Assembly (NCBI GenBank): GCA_946811695.1
Contig: OX328125.1
Location: forward strand, 50,897,994-50,961,993
Length of the DNA: 64,000 nt
Direction: 5' to 3'
DNA from: Gonocerus acuteangulatus
Lineage: Eukaryota > Arthropoda > Insecta > Hemiptera > Coreidae
The notes below the pieces were generated by a model that was not told where the DNA came from, did not search any database, and saw only the letters and a program-made list of their open reading frames with translations. A program made the translations under genes and the position numbers. Numbering within the stretch: the stretch's first letter is position 1; every line of letters begins with the position of its first letter. Shown in pieces: positions 1 through 10,427 of the stretch.

Positions 1-32
<32 letters not shown>
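1..32. repeat. (TA)n microsatellite
   Basis: Uninterrupted TA dinucleotides from the window edge. Together with the TA run after 214 it brackets a 5S-derived SINE, so the SINE appears to have landed in, or seeded, a TA tract. Confidence 0.95.
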
Positions 33-33
<1 letters not shown>

Positions 34-35
34 CG

Positions 36-212
36 TTTTTAACGGCGCCTCAACTATTTGGCTATTAGCGCCGGGCTATCTACAGGTTGCCACCCTTTTA
101 TAATGCCAACACCACGTGGTCGGTCACCCATTGCGATACTGACCACGCCCGACGTTGCTTAACTTCGGTAATCTAAGGGAAACGGAGTATTCATCGTGGC
201 TATGGCCGTTGG

Positions 213-213
<1 letters not shown>
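36..213 (-). mobile_element. 5S rRNA-derived SINE (SINE3-like), full-length
   Basis: Read on the minus strand from 213, the first ~109 nt match 5S rRNA: GCCAACGGCCATAGCCACG at the start, then AAGTTAAGCAACGTCGGGCG, then TGGGTGACCGACCACG, ending GTTGGC near 105. These cover the internal Pol III promoter of 5S genes (type I). The head is followed by a non-5S body, AAAAGGGTGGCAACCTG then TAGATAGCCCGGCGCTAAT, and a tail GGCGCCGTTAAAAA near 36-50. A real 5S gene would end in a T run right after GTTGGC, whereas here a SINE body follows. A second full copy lies at 13807-14003. It is flanked by (TA)n, so no target duplication can be resolved. Confidence 0.88.

Positions 214-214
<1 letters not shown>

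Positions 215-264
<50 letters not shown>
215..264. repeat. (TA)n microsatellite
   Basis: Pure TA/AT dinucleotide run directly abutting the 5S end of the SINE at 36-213. Confidence 0.95.
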
Positions 265-266
<2 letters not shown>

Positions 267-2027
267 TATTTTTAATAATACTTTTTCTAATTAAATTGAT
301 CTATTTAAAATTCTATCATATGTAAAGCTATTATCGCCAGATATGTGAAATGTTCCAATGAATAAAATATAGTGTGTAAATTTGGAGGTTTTGAAGAGCC
401 ATCCATAGAATACGAGACTAGTAGAGTAATAAAGGTGTGCTAATAATAATTTTTTATTATTTATTTTATACCCACATAATTATTGAGATTTATATTTATA
501 CATATGTTTTGAAGATATAAAAATGCAAGGGGCATTCAATTTATCGAGGGTGAAATATTTAGAATAGTTCTTCAAATAGTCCTTTATTTTCCGTTTCGGG
601 TTTTTAACGAAAATCAAGAATATTTAATAATAAACTATGAACCAAAACATGACTAATATGTCTCAGAAGTTTCTCTTTTTTCCTTCGGCAGTTGTGCAGA
701 AAGGACCTGTGATACATGGATCACCAGGCATTACTGACGATGGATGTGCGATTTCCAATTTACTGATCAATATTTCGCTATTTTATTTCCAGTAGATCTT
801 CAATGGAAAGGCAATGAGTGAACAAAGGAATTTTATAAGTAGTTGAGAAATCCCTATACAAGTATGAATGTAAGTATTCGTTTAGGAAGTTGGGATATTT
901 TACCATATTGTGCACTTATATTACTACATTAAATAAACAATTAACTGTTTAATGCAAATGGTATTCCTTGTAAACATCAAGTTTACCTCATTTCATTCTC
1001 ATAATTTATGCAAATTATAAACCGAAAAAAAAAACTGAAATGTTTAGAAGAAAATAATGGCTTCCTTGTTGTATGCGAACACCGTGAATTGAAATAGTTT
1101 ACACCAAGAACCATTTGTAACAAGAAATACTAACAAAGAATTAATCTAAACAATTAATAGGTAAAGAGAAAAAATACCAAGTGCATCATATATGAAGTGC
1201 ATAAATATACGAAAATTTAGTTTAAAATAAAAATATTACTAATATAATTACATCACATAAATAATAACGAAAACAGTAAAGTTAAAAAAAAATGGCGATT
1301 AAACTTTAGTTCATTGAAATTACATTTTGACGTATCGACTACATGGAATAACGAGCACATAAAGTATATTCGGGTCAATGTGAAGCCTTAGAATCGATGA
1401 AGGTGCCCTGAAATATTCACGTCTCGGGCAAGCTGGTATCCAGAGGCGACCATAAGGACAACACAGGCACTAGAGTTCCTTCAACTTTAAGGGGAGGTGG
1501 CTCTTAGATGTAGGACGCACGCGAATCAGATGCTAAATAGTCAAATAGAGGATTTGGAGAAATGTAACAAGTATGGAGATTAGACTGTTTCTCGGAAGAA
1601 TGGAGGACACGCCAACTTGTATGGGGAAAGCATTTTCTATAAACGAGTACTTGAGAAAGGGTTTTCTGACAGGGGTTGAAACAACTCGTAATCGTACTCG
1701 TTTTACTCGTATCGTTAGCATGTATGGCAATATCAAGGTATTATGAATGCTTTTGCGATATTGACATTGTTTATATGGCTGAGCTAAAACAGACTAGCAA
1801 ACTTAGGAACCACACTCATGAACACAGAAACAAATGAGTCAACTTTCAATGATTTAACGCTAAAGAACTATGACACAAACCAGAGAAGCACACAGAGGAA
1901 GACAGTACGGTACAGTACTACCGACCGAAGGCCTCGTGTACGGTACGAGCGATGAGCGACAAAAGGACAGAGCGACCGAGCGTTTAGAGGAAGAGTTTCT
2001 TATTATTTATAAGAAAGGTAGCTAGAA
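265..2027. other. AT-rich non-coding stretch
   Basis: No supported gene. Only short open frames without family signatures occur (for example 1533-1736 minus). The segment around 1890-1985 is locally more GC-rich and has short GTACGGTAC-type palindromes, but no recognised element. Confidence 0.6.
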
Positions 2028-2112
2028 GGTTAAAAGCATTGGAAGGTTATAAACATTAAACGGTTATAAACATTGAAACGTTATAAAAATTGGCTGGTTA
2101 TAAACATCTTTC
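2028..2112. repeat. 17-bp minisatellite, five units
   Basis: GGTTATAAACATTgaaa-type units start at 2028, 2045, 2062, 2079 and 2096, an exact 17-bp period with point differences between units. No coding capacity. Confidence 0.85.
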
Positions 2113-2184
2113 CACGGAATAAACAAGGGAAGCAAAAAACATAAATGTGAATTGACAAAGATGTTCTAAATTTTATTACCATTC

Positions 2185-2188
<4 letters not shown>

Positions 2189-2251
<63 letters not shown>
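2189..2251. repeat. poly(A) run, 63 nt
   Basis: A pure A homopolymer of 63 nt, long enough to suggest the tail of a retrotransposed element. No clear SINE or LINE body is recognised on either side. Confidence 0.9.
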
Positions 2252-2254
<3 letters not shown>

Positions 2255-2560
2255 TTGCAATTGGTTAAGATTTAGAGACCCGGTCGCTCATGCCTATTGT
2301 AGGCAGTCCTCCCTCATTCATACTGCACTCCAGCTTAACCTTAATGTGAGCGACGTTCCTCTGAAGCTTTTCGCTCTATCATACCCGAGGCGTAACAATT
2401 GACATGCCAAAATTCGCTCCCTGTTATAGGATCAGAAAGCCTCACCTTCGCAGAGTATGTGCTGTGAGGCTTCCTCCTCTTCATAAACTTATACGTGATA
2501 TTATATATGTATATATAGATAAATTAGAAAGATAAAGATTTTATTTAAAAAAAAAAAAAC
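2252..2560. other. non-coding, unassigned
   Basis: Moderately GC-rich up to about 2490, then AT-rich. No open frame, tRNA fold or known repeat core was recognised. It could be the body of whatever left the preceding A run. Confidence 0.4.
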
Positions 2561-2670
2561 AAAAGGCATCAGTCATATATCCTCGCTAAAAAATGGCGAT
2601 AACCTGTAGATAGCCCGGCCAAAAAATCGCAATTATTTATAAGTGGACGTTAAAAATTTAAATACATAAA
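2561..2670 (+). mobile_element. SINE core/tail fragment
   Basis: Contains AAAGGCATCAG, then AACCTGTAGATAGCCCGG, then GTGGACGTTAAAAATTTAAAT. These are the core and 3' tail of the tRNA-headed SINEs at 3678-3871 and 61277-61489. The Pol III head is missing. The core spelling TAGATAGCCCGG matches the 5S-headed SINEs, while the tail matches the tRNA-headed ones. Confidence 0.7.
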
Positions 2671-3427
2671 TATTGCTTTTCCGATTTGCGTAGCTGGTAT
2701 TTGATTACAGTGGTTAGTTTATTTTTTGCTTCCTGATTTCAAATCTGTGCCCAAAACGATACATTAACCAGCCTAATGAGTTTTGGAATTTCGCGAAATA
2801 ATTAATAACTTTTTTTTATCAGAAAACTATAATTTATGAATCTATTTAGGCCTGAACCTCTCAAAATAGGATAAGTGAAATCAGTGAATTTAGATTCTAA
2901 AATCGCATTTATCACGCTTTCTTATCACAAATGCTATTATCGAATGGAGCACGAATACATCTTTCTTGAATTTAATTTCCATCAATTACTTGATGCAAGA
3001 GCGGAGGCAGTGAGTGAGAAGGCCATTGGACTAATTAAAGCAGAACTAGCCTAGTTCTTGGATATCTAGCCTCGGCTTAGCAGGACGACTATAGGGGTCT
3101 GATGGATAATCAACAACAGCTGATGAAAATCTGATGAGGATGACACAAATGGCTGATAGCTCAACATATGTTTAAGAGTAATTAGGGGATACGCGCGGCG
3201 CTAACAACCTGCCACGTGATGTCCTATGAATAAAGATAGACAGATAGATAGAAAAAAACTCTATTTAAACATTAACTTATTACACGGAGGCCACTTAATG
3301 TGCCTAAAATAACGTTATTTCACAGTAAATTATAAAATATAATAACTGTAATGTCTGATGAATATCTACAAATCTAGGCACTATTATGGAACTTCCAGAA
3401 ATCTTTATCATGGTTTCATTTAGAAAA
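2671..3427. other. AT-rich non-coding stretch
   Basis: No gene or recognised element. A short CAGATAGATAGA tract lies near 3240. Confidence 0.55.
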
Positions 3428-3660
3428 ACGTCCTTCATGCAGGAGCGGCATTACTAAGCACATAACTAGGTAGTCGAAGCACTTCAATAAAAAAACAAAA
3501 AAAAAAAAAACTAAGAACATATCTCAGAAGGTTGGAAGTGTACACTGCATTGCTGCATAATTTACTTAAAATAATCTAGATACATTTAAAATAAAATAAT
3601 AGTTTACGTAGTTTATATATGTAATGAACAACTGACTCAATTATTAATGTTTATTTAATT
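3428..3660 (+). mobile_element. fragment of the CAGGAGC-ended dispersed repeat
   Basis: Starts with GTCCTTCATGCAGGAGCGGC and continues with TAAGCAC, then TTTACTTAAAATAATCTA and TCAATTATTAATGT. This is the order seen at the end of the large repeats 33831-34948 (plus) and 42724-43980 (minus), and in 37640-37790 (minus). It is a diverged terminal fragment with no coding capacity. Confidence 0.55.
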
Positions 3661-3677
3661 ATTTTCCTAACTTCCAC

Positions 3678-3871
3678 GGACGCCCAGTGGCCGTGAGTGT
3701 TAAGGAGTGAGCACTTAACACTCGGTGCCAAAGGTCGTGGGTTCGATTCTCACTAATGGGGTGAGAAACCTATATCCTGGCTATAAAAGGGGAGTAACCT
3801 ATAGATAACCCATCCCAATATTCATAGTTAATAATAATGGACGTTAACATTTAAATAAATAAATAAATAAA
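3678..3871 (+). mobile_element. tRNA-derived SINE (type L), full-length
   Basis: The head GGCCGTGAGTGTTAAGG resembles the D-arm/A box of a Leu/Ser-type tRNA, and GGTCGTGGGTTCGATTC is a good Pol III B box. The core AAAAGGGGAGTAACCT and TAGATAACCC follows, then a tail TGGACGTTAACATTTAAATAAATAAA. Other copies: 61277-61489, 44683-44945, 37093-37209, 37328-37452, 37458-37631. The acceptor stem does not close, so it is not a functional tRNA gene. Confidence 0.85.
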
Positions 3872-3929
3872 ATTAAATTCCGGAGATTTTTATTTTTATT
3901 TACAATACATGTTTTTCATTGGTGGGACA

Positions 3930-4165
3930 TCTTGTCCACCGAGTTACGTTACAAAAAAGTAAAAATTATGGCCGTTACAACCAAATTAATGATTTGGTAC
4001 CGGAGTAAACCCCTCCTTTTAATGGACCGATTTAGTTTATTTTTATATAGCTTCTTTCCATTAAGATATTCAGCACTTATGCAGAGTTTTGTTGCAATAT
4101 AACAAGAACCGCCCTAAAAATTGCGGCCAGTATGGACATATTAATAATTTGGGTCCGGAGTATCT
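3930..4165 (+). repeat. GGAGTAAACCCC-type repeat, ~1.5 diverged units
   Basis: Contains GGTACCGGAGTAAACCCC, then GACCGATTTAGTTTATTTTTA, then TTTTGTTGCAATATAACAA, then TTGGGTCCGGAGTA. The order and spacing match the 139-bp units inside 33831-34948 and 42724-43980. Non-coding; the second unit is truncated. Confidence 0.7.
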
Positions 4166-5047
<882 letters not shown>

Positions 5048-5254
5048 CGACACACAGTTAAGAGTGTGACACTCATGCCTACGTGCTTAGGATTAACAAA
5101 GGAAGAATGACACAAATGCCCTCTGGTGTACAAGCTCTGAAGCTAGGTACATACAGTTTTGATAGTTGCTAAAGAGATATTTACCATGTCTTTCACAGTC
5201 ATAACTATGACGGTGTAAATAGAGTTGTGTCACTATAGAAATACTAGTGGGATA
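5048..5254 (-). mobile_element. MITE of the CTAGTATTTCT family, damaged left end
   Basis: The right end GAGTTGTGTCACTATAG then AAATACTAGTGGGATAT matches the right TIR of 39772-39980 and 12906-13144. Inside are the shared blocks GTGTACAAGCTCTGAAGCTAGG and CATGTCTTTCACAGTCATAAC. The left TIR is degenerate (TACGACACACAG near 5047). Non-autonomous, no coding capacity. The strand is arbitrary. Confidence 0.7.
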
Positions 5255-6239
5255 TGCACAATGTACTGTTGAAAATCGTTCTCATCCATTGGTAATTGTT
5301 TTCAGTGAAAGTGATGCCGATTCATAAACATTTTATTACTTTTCTTTTTGTTTAAAAAAAAAACAAAAAGTATTGTATTTTCTTTGTATGACAGAAAATT
5401 TCAAGCGTAGCCACCCGTTTTCTAATTCATATGACGAGGAAGTATGCAGTCTAAGTAGAAAATAAAATTGTTTAAAACATTATTTAAACAAGTGGAATAT
5501 GAAAGTAAAATATATTAGCAAAAACTAAAATTGTTTGAGATATTTTAGTAACACAGAAGACCGTATAAAGTGATTGGCAAGATAATATCATTGGCAGGTA
5601 TTTTGAGAGAGCGAAAAAGAGAGAGAGGGGGAGAAGAGAGTGGACTTATGGAGTACTTTGTAACTTTCTGAGAGGTAAAATGTTATATAGACCACTTTAA
5701 AATTTTTGTTTTTAGAAGAAAGAAATAGTTTTATTACCAAACGATGTAAAACTAAAATAAAATAAAATCTATTTGCATTTCTGAGGAAAACATGAATGGA
5801 AGACCGTATGTACAAATCATTCGATTTCTCGTTACAATCATAGCTCAATGTTGTGAAGTCACCCTATTCGAAAATGGAGATTCTTTTAGTAATTCATTAA
5901 TTCTACGTGCGTTAGGAGTTGCCCTGGAATGGAGGTACAGACAGTACTATACCTCTTCTATCAGCAGGCAGAGTCCTTGTTGTTTGTGATGTTCATAAGC
6001 AGACACTGGAAATAGACTAGGGGATAGACTTGTTGATTTCTAACTAACGATATTATCTGGGATAGCCTACTAACAGTACAAAATAGGTGACCAAATAGAA
6101 ACCCGGAAATCTCTAGAAAGGAAAGAGATTTGATATCAACCCAAGATAATGGGATAACCGGAATTGACGATAAGCCAAGTTTTCTGCAAAATAATAGACA
6201 TTTCGTTAGAAAGTAACAGGCCATTTTTTTTCTTTCGTT
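5255..6239. other. AT-rich non-coding stretch
   Basis: Open frames of 65-87 codons on both strands (5588-5848, 5792-5989, 5961-6224) overlap each other, lack family signatures and have no splice or promoter support. I see no gene. Confidence 0.5.
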
Positions 6240-6715
6240 TTCTTTTCACAGCAGAAATTACGACCGGTATATTGACCGAGTATATTAGTAATTTGGGTCA
6301 GTAGTAACCCCCCCCCCCTATTATTGAACCGATTTATTTTTTAACCCATTTTTCTCTGTACATTACCACCAATTACACGTACATTGAAAAAAATAACAGC
6401 TGGTAGTAGCAAATTAGTAATGTGTGACCAGAGTAAACCCCCTTCCTCCTCATAATGGACCGATTTAGTTTATTTTTACAACGCATTTTTCTCTTTAGAT
6501 GACCACAACGAATGCCGAATTTTGTTGAAATATAACAAAAACTACGGCTGGAACGGTCAAATTAGTGTTTTGGGTCCGGGATAAACCCCCTTCCGGTGGA
6601 CCAATTTTGATGGCTAATAAACTCGTTCAATCGTTTGCTAAGTGAACGCTACATACCAAATTTCGTGACTTGGCCGCTGGCAGCGCTGTGCAAGAAGTTC
6701 CAGCGTTTGCTCACG
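6240..6715 (+). repeat. array of the GGAGTAAACCCC-type repeat, about three units
   Basis: Successive units carry AATTACGACCGG, GGGTCAGTAGTAACCCCC, TGGACCGATTTAGTTTATTTT, GAATTTTGTTGAAATATAACA and TTTGGGTCCGGGATAAACCCC. They end with GGTGGACCAATTTTGATGG, TCGTTCAATCGTTTGCTAA and ACCAAATTTCGTGAC, the same 3' boundary as the arrays at 34150-34720 and 43000-43620. More diverged than those two, so older. Confidence 0.75.
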
Positions 6716-6837
6716 GATTACAGTTAGAATACTTTTTACTTCTTTGAGACTGTGCGCGGTAGTCAGAAATATTGATTGTAGAAAAATAACCGATTCATAA
6801 AAACGTAAATTCATTTCTATTTTACACCTTACAGCCG

Positions 6838-6920
6838 TTTCCGGGACATCGATAAAACCGGGCGGGACCCCGGGACAAGGGAAAATACCGGGACTGTCCC
6901 GGTCAAACCAGGACGTATAT
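6838..6920 (-). mobile_element. hAT-like terminal sequence (remnant)
   Basis: Read on the minus strand: GTCCTGGTTTGACCGGGACA then GTCCCGGTATTTTCCC then GTCCCGGGG. Terminal inverted repeats with CGTCCCGGTTTGACCGGGAC spelling are typical of a widespread hAT transposon group. The outermost bases are absent and a TA tract begins where they would be. It includes the 17-bp palindrome ACCGGGAC-T-GTCCCGGT. No second end was found. Confidence 0.45.
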
Positions 6921-6924
6921 CAAG

Positions 6925-6926
<2 letters not shown>

Positions 6927-6981
<55 letters not shown>
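6927..6981. repeat. (TA)n microsatellite
   Basis: TA run with a C interruption near 6969, directly after the hAT-like end. Confidence 0.95.
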
Positions 6982-7684
6982 TATGTATAAATAATTGGAG
7001 GTAGGGAGGAAACCCGCTTATGAGGTTGTCCTGAAATACATTAATTCTAGAATATGGTTGCGATTGTAAGTTTAACTGGCTATTAAAATCAGGCAATAGT
7101 ACATGATCTGAGAGAATGAACATAACTTAAATCCCTAACCATAAATCCAATAGAATCTGTGTATTGCGCAGACAAGTACCATCCGCAATTATAATAGGAT
7201 TTGTACCTTTAATCCTTATCAGTAGTAGATTACAAAACCTAAGGTAGATAGCCTAAAAGCCTTAGTGCTCTACGAGTCTAATGTTCTTCTCTATCTAGGT
7301 GCATTTATCGCATTTTCTCTTTTATCTTCAACTCCCTATCCGATCAAACCCATCTTCCTTTTGTTCTCCTTTAGAAAGTGTCACATAATTCTTCCTGACC
7401 CAATTCTTGAAATCATTTTAACTCTTCCCTAAGTGCATTTTTTTCTTCCTTAAGACGAAACATATAAAAAGAGGAAAAACATGAATACTATCATAAGAAT
7501 TTGAAAACAAAGATATATATTCGTTTATTAAAAAAACAAATGTTTACAATCTTTCATAATGTATTTCGAAGAAGTAATAAACGCCATTTCGAACAAATAA
7601 CATAAATAATAATCTATGTTTTGATATATCTTTTATCTATTTGAGGTAAAATTATTATTATTATACGAATAAAATAAAAATTAT
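6982..7684. other. non-coding with one short dispersed motif
   Basis: GGAGGTAGGGAGGAAACCCG then CTTATGAGG at 6997-7026 recurs at 26108-26140 and, inverted, near 42622-42655, so it belongs to a dispersed repeat. The rest is AT-rich without recognised features. Confidence 0.45.
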
Positions 7685-7754
7685 TAGCAAACATGGAATA
7701 GTTGGGATTCGGCTAAAAAACCTCAATACGATTTTTGAAAAAAACTATATTCAG

Positions 7755-7788
7755 GACGTTTCGGCTACTCTTTGGTAGCCTTCGTCAA
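7755..7788 (-). ncRNA. hammerhead ribozyme-like motif 1 (core base changed)
   Basis: On the minus strand: TTGACGA, a stem GGCTAC-caaaga-GTAGCC, then GAAACGTCC. The canonical core is CUGANGA-stem II-GAAA. Here the first core C is T, which should weaken or abolish cleavage. It is the inverted partner of 8111-8144. Confidence 0.55.
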
Positions 7789-8110
7789 GTAAAATGACAA
7801 GAAACAATGACAGGTCTATAAATACAATTCAACTTATTATAAAAGAACAATTTGTTGTTAAATTATTAGAACAATTATGTTATTAATAAACTGGTAATTC
7901 TAGAACTAATTTCTAGATATACACTAATGTTTACTTTACCAGTTTATTAATAACATAATTGTTCTAATAATTTAACAACAAATTGTTCTTTTATAATAAG
8001 TTGAATTGTATTTATAGATCTGTCATTTACCTTACTGATAAACCTTTTTTCTGTGTATTAATTTCTGTTTTTTCTTTGTTTCTTGTCATTATATATTATG
8101 TCATTCATAG

Positions 8111-8144
8111 CTGACGAAGGCTACCAAAGAGTAGCCGAAACGTC
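8111..8144 (+). ncRNA. hammerhead ribozyme-like motif 2 (intact core)
   Basis: CTGACGA fits CUGANGA. Stem II is a perfect 6 bp (GGCTAC/GTAGCC, loop caaaga), followed by GAAACGTC. The very short helix III (ACGU) is the form reported in Penelope-like elements, which are thought to cleave as dimers. Flanks ATTCA (8103-8107) and TGAAT (8146-8150) can pair as distal stem I. The predicted cleavage site is after GTC. Confidence 0.65.
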
Positions 8145-8248
8145 CTGAATATAGATTTTTTACAAAAATCCTATTGATGATTTTTTAGCCGAATCCCAAC
8201 TATTCCATGTTTGCTTATCGCCTCGACGGCTAACTATCTAATCTTCTA

Positions 8249-9487
8249 AGAATTATTAGTTCAGGACGCATCTGTAAAACGTAGCTTTACTTAGATGTTA
8301 GAAGGAGCCACACTAATATCTACGGAACAACTCAAAGAACAATAATTGATAAATACGTAAATCGGAAAATTCCTGGAACATATTTTTTTTTTTTTTTTAA
8401 AAAAAAAGATTATATTTTTGTTGTAGAATATTTTTGATGTGGAATATGGAGGTCCTAACTGCAATTTATGCTGACAAAAAGAATTATATAAAAAATGTTT
8501 TATAAATGATACAAATATAAAACATATTTGCCTGTTCGCTCTATAGCTGCCCAAAAAATGATCTTTTTTTGATTAAATTTGATTTTAATAGTAAAACAGG
8601 ATGAGTAAAATGAGAGACAATTTTTGGTTGCAATTTCTGCTACTATAAATTAGTGGCGCCTAAAATCTAACTTTTCTTCAAGATTACATTAGAGTAGGTG
8701 TTTTAATTTTTCGTAAAATATGAACTATATCAATCCACGCTTTTCAAATGTCACTTGAGAGAAGAAAGTTATGGGAACGCGTCATATTAGCAGTTCCTGT
8801 GAGTTGTTCTTTTTTTAACATTGATTACTGATTTATTACTTCTCAAGTTATATTACATCTTATTACAAATACATTAGAATATGAAGTAGTATAATGAACT
8901 TAATAAAGTAGGAAGAAAACGTGGGTGGAGAAGAAATATCAGACTTATGTTGAGAAGAGGATATAAGGTCTGTCGACCTACGTTAACGTTACCTGTAACT
9001 ATACAGAATGTGGCTGAAGATCTGTACTAAAGTGTAATTAAGTCTAAATGACTTTTAATTACATTTTATGGGAGATCATGGCCTTCGGGTGGCAGAATAG
9101 CTTAATTTGATATTTGATTCATTCTAATGCAAACAATGTTTACAGGAACACCAAAATAAAAATGTTAGTAATTCTTTGTTTCCATGAAAATTGGTTATCA
9201 CCAAGGATTTTTAATTATTTTCCTAAAGGGGAATATTTTCAGTGATGTTATAGAAGTCAAAATGTAATTTACGTACCTTATGGTTGGAAAATGTAATCAA
9301 ATTACACTCAGAATGAACACGTTTTTGGTATGTAAACTGGCAGATCACAACACTCTTCAATGAACCAACATTAAATAAGACAAAAAAAAAAAACAACAAA
9401 AAACGCCAATTTGAACGGGCGGCTTATGGTTTTTAATTATGAACCGTCGACATTTTTCGGGGGTGCACCCCCGCGGGTCATAAGCGT
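8249..9487. other. AT-rich non-coding with diverged repeat pieces
   Basis: CATCTGTAAAACG then GGAACAACTCAAAGAACAAT (8270-8345) resembles 30490-30535, and ATGAGAGACAATTTTTGG (8610-8628) recurs at 29560-29578, so diverged dispersed repeats are present. A perfect 16-bp palindrome CGGGGGTGCACCCCCG lies at 9458-9473. No gene. Confidence 0.5.
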
Positions 9488-9545
9488 GTTTTTTTTTTAA
9501 GTGCATCTGCTACTGGGGCCATTAGCACCGATTATGATCCAGCAA
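9488..9545 (-). mobile_element. SINE tail fragment
   Basis: Minus strand: GGTGCTAATGGCCCCAGTAG then CAGATGCACTTAAAAAAAA, a diverged version of the GCGCTAATGGCC...AGATGCGCCGTTAAAAA tail of the SINEs at 13807 and 36433. Confidence 0.6.
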
Positions 9546-9860
9546 TAAAAAAACAACAGAAATTAAAACAAAAAAAAATTATTTCCGAGGAAAAAATGAA
9601 ACAACATTAATAATAATGTAGTAACAATTACAATATCAATTATTGTAGAGAATAAACAGAAATAGGAACAATGTATATACAAACAACAAGTAAAAATAAA
9701 TTTCAGTAAATTATCTTTCAAAGACTTCAGGAATAAATGATTTTAATTATTTTTTTGAGGGGGGAGGGAGGGTTTTACGGCTTATCTACTTAAAGATTAA
9801 GGTTTGCAAACATCGGCAGAACAGACTAAATCAAGGTTACACATACATAATAAAGACAAT
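9546..9860. other. AT-rich non-coding
   Basis: Nothing recognised; a short purine run GAGGGGGGAGGGAGGG near 9757 is of unknown origin. Confidence 0.5.
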
Positions 9861-9905
9861 TTCGTAGTTAATAATAAATAGACGTTAAAATTTAAATAAA
9901 TAATA
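9861..9905 (+). mobile_element. SINE 3' tail fragment
   Basis: TTCGTAGTTAATAATAAATA then GACGTTAAAATTTAAATAAA is the terminal tail of the type L tRNA-SINE (compare 61450-61488). Core and head are absent. Confidence 0.65.
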
Positions 9906-10161
9906 ATGACACATTGGATTGGGATAAAAACCGGAAATGTAAACTCAGACAAGAGAAAGGGGAAGAGATGATTCACCTAGAAAGGCAGAGGAAACCTAAC
10001 CTGCGCAATGTAGGTCACTCACCGATCGGTACAACAAAGGCTTTTATGTAATCTCTTAGTTCATTTGCATAATATACGTAAACAGACGAAGGCGTGATGC
10101 TTACTGCGCACCTATGGAAAGTGATATTCGTCTGAAATTATAATATATCATTATTGTTATG

Positions 10162-10163
<2 letters not shown>

Positions 10164-10238
<75 letters not shown>

Positions 10239-10383
10239 TCTAAGTTTAGTTGTTTGGTTGGCCGAGGAGAGACGGTTCCAAATTACAACGTTTTTGAAAA
10301 TTTTTAAACATACGTTCTAAGAGAAATTTAAAATTTAAAGTTTTAAAAATTACCTTCATATTTTAATTTTTATAAATAAGTCA

Positions 10384-10421
<38 letters not shown>
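10164..10421. repeat. two (TA)n tracts
   Basis: TA runs at about 10164-10238 and 10387-10421, separated by about 150 bp of AT-rich sequence. Confidence 0.9.

Positions 10422-10427
<6 letters not shown>

Larger units (their letters stand above)
7685..8248. mobile_element. foldback Penelope-like element pair
   Basis: Outer arms: TAGCAAACATGGAATAGTTG then GGATTCGGCTAAAAAA at 7685-7720, and their reverse complement TTTTTTAGCCGAATCCC then AACTATTCCATGTTTGCTTA near 8182-8216. Inner arms 7809-7897 and 7936-8024 (89 bp) differ at about one position. Each outer arm holds a hammerhead-like motif pointing inward to outward. Downstream CTCGACGGCTAACTATCTAA (8222-8241) is shared with the copy at 27133-27275, so the true 3' end lies near 8248. 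Inverted, partly duplicated copies with hammerhead ribozymes in their terminal repeats are characteristic of Penelope-like elements. No RT or GIY-YIG coding region is present. Confidence 0.65.

Noticed and set aside
105..213. A functional 5S rRNA gene
   Set aside because: The 5S-like part is followed by a SINE core and tail rather than a T-run terminator, and the same composite occurs at 13807 with a target duplication.
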